A stretch of 64,000 bases of DNA, from the NCBI GenBank assembly GCA_964213345.1, contig CAXOVX010000015.1, positions 62,001-126,000 on the forward strand, in the 5' to 3' direction. Under the pieces are notes generated by a model, which saw only the letters and a list, made by a program, of their open reading frames with translations, did not search any database and was not told where the DNA came from. Position 1 is the stretch's first letter. Each line of letters starts with the position of its first letter. Of this stretch, positions 62,769-64,000 are shown piece after piece. This DNA is from CAXOVX01 sp964213345. GTDB taxonomy: Bacteria; Pseudomonadota; Alphaproteobacteria; Rickettsiales; Midichloriaceae. The position numbers and the translations under genes were made by a program.

Positions 62769-62918
62769 TACTTACTACCCCCTAGTATTTACTCCACTAG
62801 CACAAAACACGCTAACTATGCACACCCTAAGCTCACATTTTAACCTTATTCGAGACTCTGACCAACCGTTTAGGCCACTTCAAAACTGGGAAACATTACC
62901 TCTTGAATAATCACACCT

Positions 62919-63410
62919 TTAGCTCAAAACATTGCCATAAATTATACTGATAATTTTAAAGCACCTTATCCCCTTTGGCGTCGTCACTTCCACTTCATCA
63001 TCTTTAATTTTGCCCAGCAAAGCTTGAGCTAATGGAGAAAAAATTGAAATCTCACCATTATTCAAATCTGCTTCATAATCTCCTACAATCCTATACTTCA
63101 TTGTCTTCTCGCTCTCAGTGTCCACTACCTCCACTACAGCACCAAACTGAATTTTATCGCTCTTTATATCACCAATCTCAATAACCTCCGCACAAGCTAA
63201 CTTTGCCTCTAAATCCGCAATCTTAGCCTCAACCATGCCTTGTTTTTCTTTCGCAGCGGCATATTCAGCATTCTCAGACAAATCGCCATGCGACCTTGCC
63301 TCCGCAATTGCAGCTATAATCGACGGCCTTACATCATTCTTCAAGTGTTGCAGCTCCTTACCAAGCTTTACATGCCCTTTTGGAGTAATAGGAAATCTAC
63401 CTAACATCAT
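62919..63410 (-). CDS. greA: Transcription elongation factor GreA
   Basis: GreA stimulates cleavage of backtracked RNA in RNA polymerase. The 163-residue protein has the N-terminal coiled coil with the acidic tip EARSHGDLSENAEYAAAKE (key Asp/Glu pair DLSENAEY) and the C-terminal FKBP-like domain (FGAVVEVVD, YRIVGDYEADLNNGEISIFSPLAQALLGK, GDEVEV-like KDDEVEVTTP). The length is normal. A G/T-rich 280-nt stretch with a near-consensus promoter lies upstream. Confidence 0.95.
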   Translation of the reverse strand: MMLGRFPITPKGHVKLGKELQHLKNDVRPSIIAAIAEARSHGDLSENAEYAAAKEKQGMVEAKIADLEAKLACAEVIEIGDIKSDKIQFGAVVEVVDTESEKTMKYRIVGDYEADLNNGEISIFSPLAQALLGKIKDDEVEVTTPKGIRCFKIISIIYGNVLS

Positions 63411-63776
63411 CCTTTCTCACATATTAACACAAATTAATCTAACCATTTTATGTCGTGGACTCCATACGTAACACCAACCCCCTTTGCTGCTACATAGCCT
63501 AACATCACACCCCAAACAAAACCACACCCCGCACATGCAGCTTACACATTCCTCATGTCTCCACACCAAAAACCCTATCGCAGCATACGCCAAGCATTAA
63601 AACTCCCCACCTCCACTAATCTATACGCAACTAAAAAGCAACTTCTTTGCAAACACACACAAAATAGCACAACAAACACCCCCTATCAATATTGAAATTA
63701 TAATACAAATAATGTCTTTGACAAGTAAATTATTGAGCACATCGACGAAATAAGGGCAGAAGCTTCTCGCAAAATC
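63411..63776 (-). other. Strand-biased G/T-rich leader or non-coding RNA candidate between parB and greA
   Basis: On the minus strand these 366 bp are strikingly G/T-rich and A/C-poor compared with the rest of the window. They follow a strong promoter (63697-63724). The longest frame is about 57 codons from a TTG, Cys-rich only because TGT/TGC codons are favoured by composition, so I do not call a gene. It could be a long greA leader, or an independent RNA. I looked for tmRNA, RNase P, SRP and 6S hallmarks and found none. Confidence 0.4.
63697..63724 (-). promoter_or_regulatory. Near-consensus sigma-70 promoter upstream of greA
   Basis: On the minus strand TTGTCA (63724-63719) and TATAAT (63702-63697) are separated by 16 bp. 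This is one mismatch from consensus in the -35 and perfect in the -10. Transcription would start near 63690 and run through the G/T-rich stretch into greA. Confidence 0.6.
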
Positions 63777-64000
63777 TTATAAATCTACTCCCGTACTTCC
63801 TAATTTTGCTATTATTGCATCAAATTCCTCTAAATCACTGCAATGGATGGTGATTTTACAATGCGCATCATCAATATTTATTCTCACCTTTGCCCTTAAG
63901 TTATTGCTCAAGCTTCTTTCTAACAATTTTATATCTACATTTTGCTCTTGCGCTCCTCTATCCTGCCTCTTCTCATCATTTTTTCCAGCAGTTTGCCCTT
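63777..64000 (-). CDS. parB: Chromosome-partitioning protein ParB, C-terminal part (partial)
   Basis: The frame runs off the right edge. The visible 73 residues end with the ParB C-terminal dimerisation domain: a charged linker (EKRQDRGAQEQ), then LLERSLSNNLRAKVRINID, KITIHCSDLEEFDAIIAKLG. The L(E)xxLxxxLGxKVxI...GKIxIxYxxxEELDxIxxxL pattern is diagnostic. ParB binds parS (present at 2359) and with ParA segregates the origin. The N-terminal CTPase and helix-turn-helix parts lie outside the window. Confidence 0.92.
   Translation of the reverse strand, partial: GQTAGKNDEKRQDRGAQEQNVDIKLLERSLSNNLRAKVRINIDDAHCKITIHCSDLEEFDAIIAKLGSTGVDL

Noticed and set aside
63430..63600. 57-codon Cys-rich minus-strand frame starting at a TTG
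   Set aside because: Cys and Gly content follows from G/T bias; no ribosome-binding site and no recognisable domain.

Overview
The window is AT-rich and densely coded. It reads as chromosome of an obligate intracellular alphaproteobacterium, most likely order Rickettsiales. Support for this comes from the parB C-terminus and parS, iscU-iscA, GlpX-type fructose bisphosphatase, MlaD, a single-membrane-span CvpA, a DUF3576 lipoprotein, a DksA with a degenerate zinc site, and scattered rather than operonic housekeeping genes. Several things are unusual for a strongly reduced member: flagellar genes (flgI, a FliO-like gene, a FliK-like gene), a complete proC-proB-proA set, argG-argH, and many decayed insertion sequences. 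I cannot name the genus from sequence alone. A flagellated protist- or invertebrate-associated lineage (Midichloriaceae-like or deep Anaplasmataceae-like) fits best, and that is inference.

Layout. 1-2.95 kb: a tail-anchored pseudokinase, a perfect parS site and tsaE. 2.95-4.15 kb: a graveyard of IS630, IS982 and IS5-type fragments. 4.1-8.2 kb: flgI, a DUF167 gene, leuS. 8.6-10.3 kb: a 563-residue candidate secreted effector with a CE-clan cysteine-protease/acetyltransferase-like triad and a C-terminal CaaX box. 10.4-13.8 kb: CCA-adding enzyme, a stand-alone 5'-3' exonuclease, iscU, iscA. 13.8-20.8 kb: an accessory stretch of IS relics, an outer-membrane barrel with a helical insertion, a Cys-containing unknown and a 639-residue protein with 22 tandem octapeptides. 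20.8-26.2 kb: a prepilin-peptidase relative lacking its aspartates, radA, cvpA, an ABC-F ATPase and tRNA-Ala/tRNA-Ser. 26.2-30.7 kb: an amino-acid binding lipoprotein, a gluzincin-like protease with a secreted neighbour, glpX, mlaD. 30.7-32.3 kb: mobile-element debris that destroyed a small gene. 32.5-43.5 kb: glmS, lgt, dnaN, tRNA-Thr overlapping argH, argG, hslU, tRNA-Phe between two inverted MITEs, fliK-like and DUF3576. 44-50.7 kb: clpP, clpX, recO, proCBA. 50.7-57.5 kb: two decayed IS5-type copies around dksA, lptB, dut, a TlpA-like gene, an ArgH-derived pseudoenzyme and a GST. 57.5-64 kb: xerC, an alanine/Na symporter, fliO-like, glmM, a quinone oxidoreductase, greA and the end of parB.

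A roughly 130-bp palindromic-ended repeat (consensus ends ATACCAAGTCCC / GGGACTTGGTAT) occurs about a dozen times, whole or in pieces. It behaves like a non-autonomous TA-inserting element: it sits on stop codons, is interrupted by an IS5-type element with a CTAG target duplication, and broke at least one gene. No transposase gene in the window looks intact.

Functionally the conserved genes cover translation (leuS, tRNAs, tsaE, cca), proteostasis (clpPX, hslU), envelope (glmS, glmM, lgt, lptB, mlaD), replication/segregation (dnaN, parB/parS, xerC, recO, radA) and amino-acid supply (proCBA, argGH, a binding lipoprotein, a symporter). The likely host-interaction genes are the CE-clan/CaaX protein, the octapeptide-repeat protein, the barrel with helical insert and the gluzincin pair.
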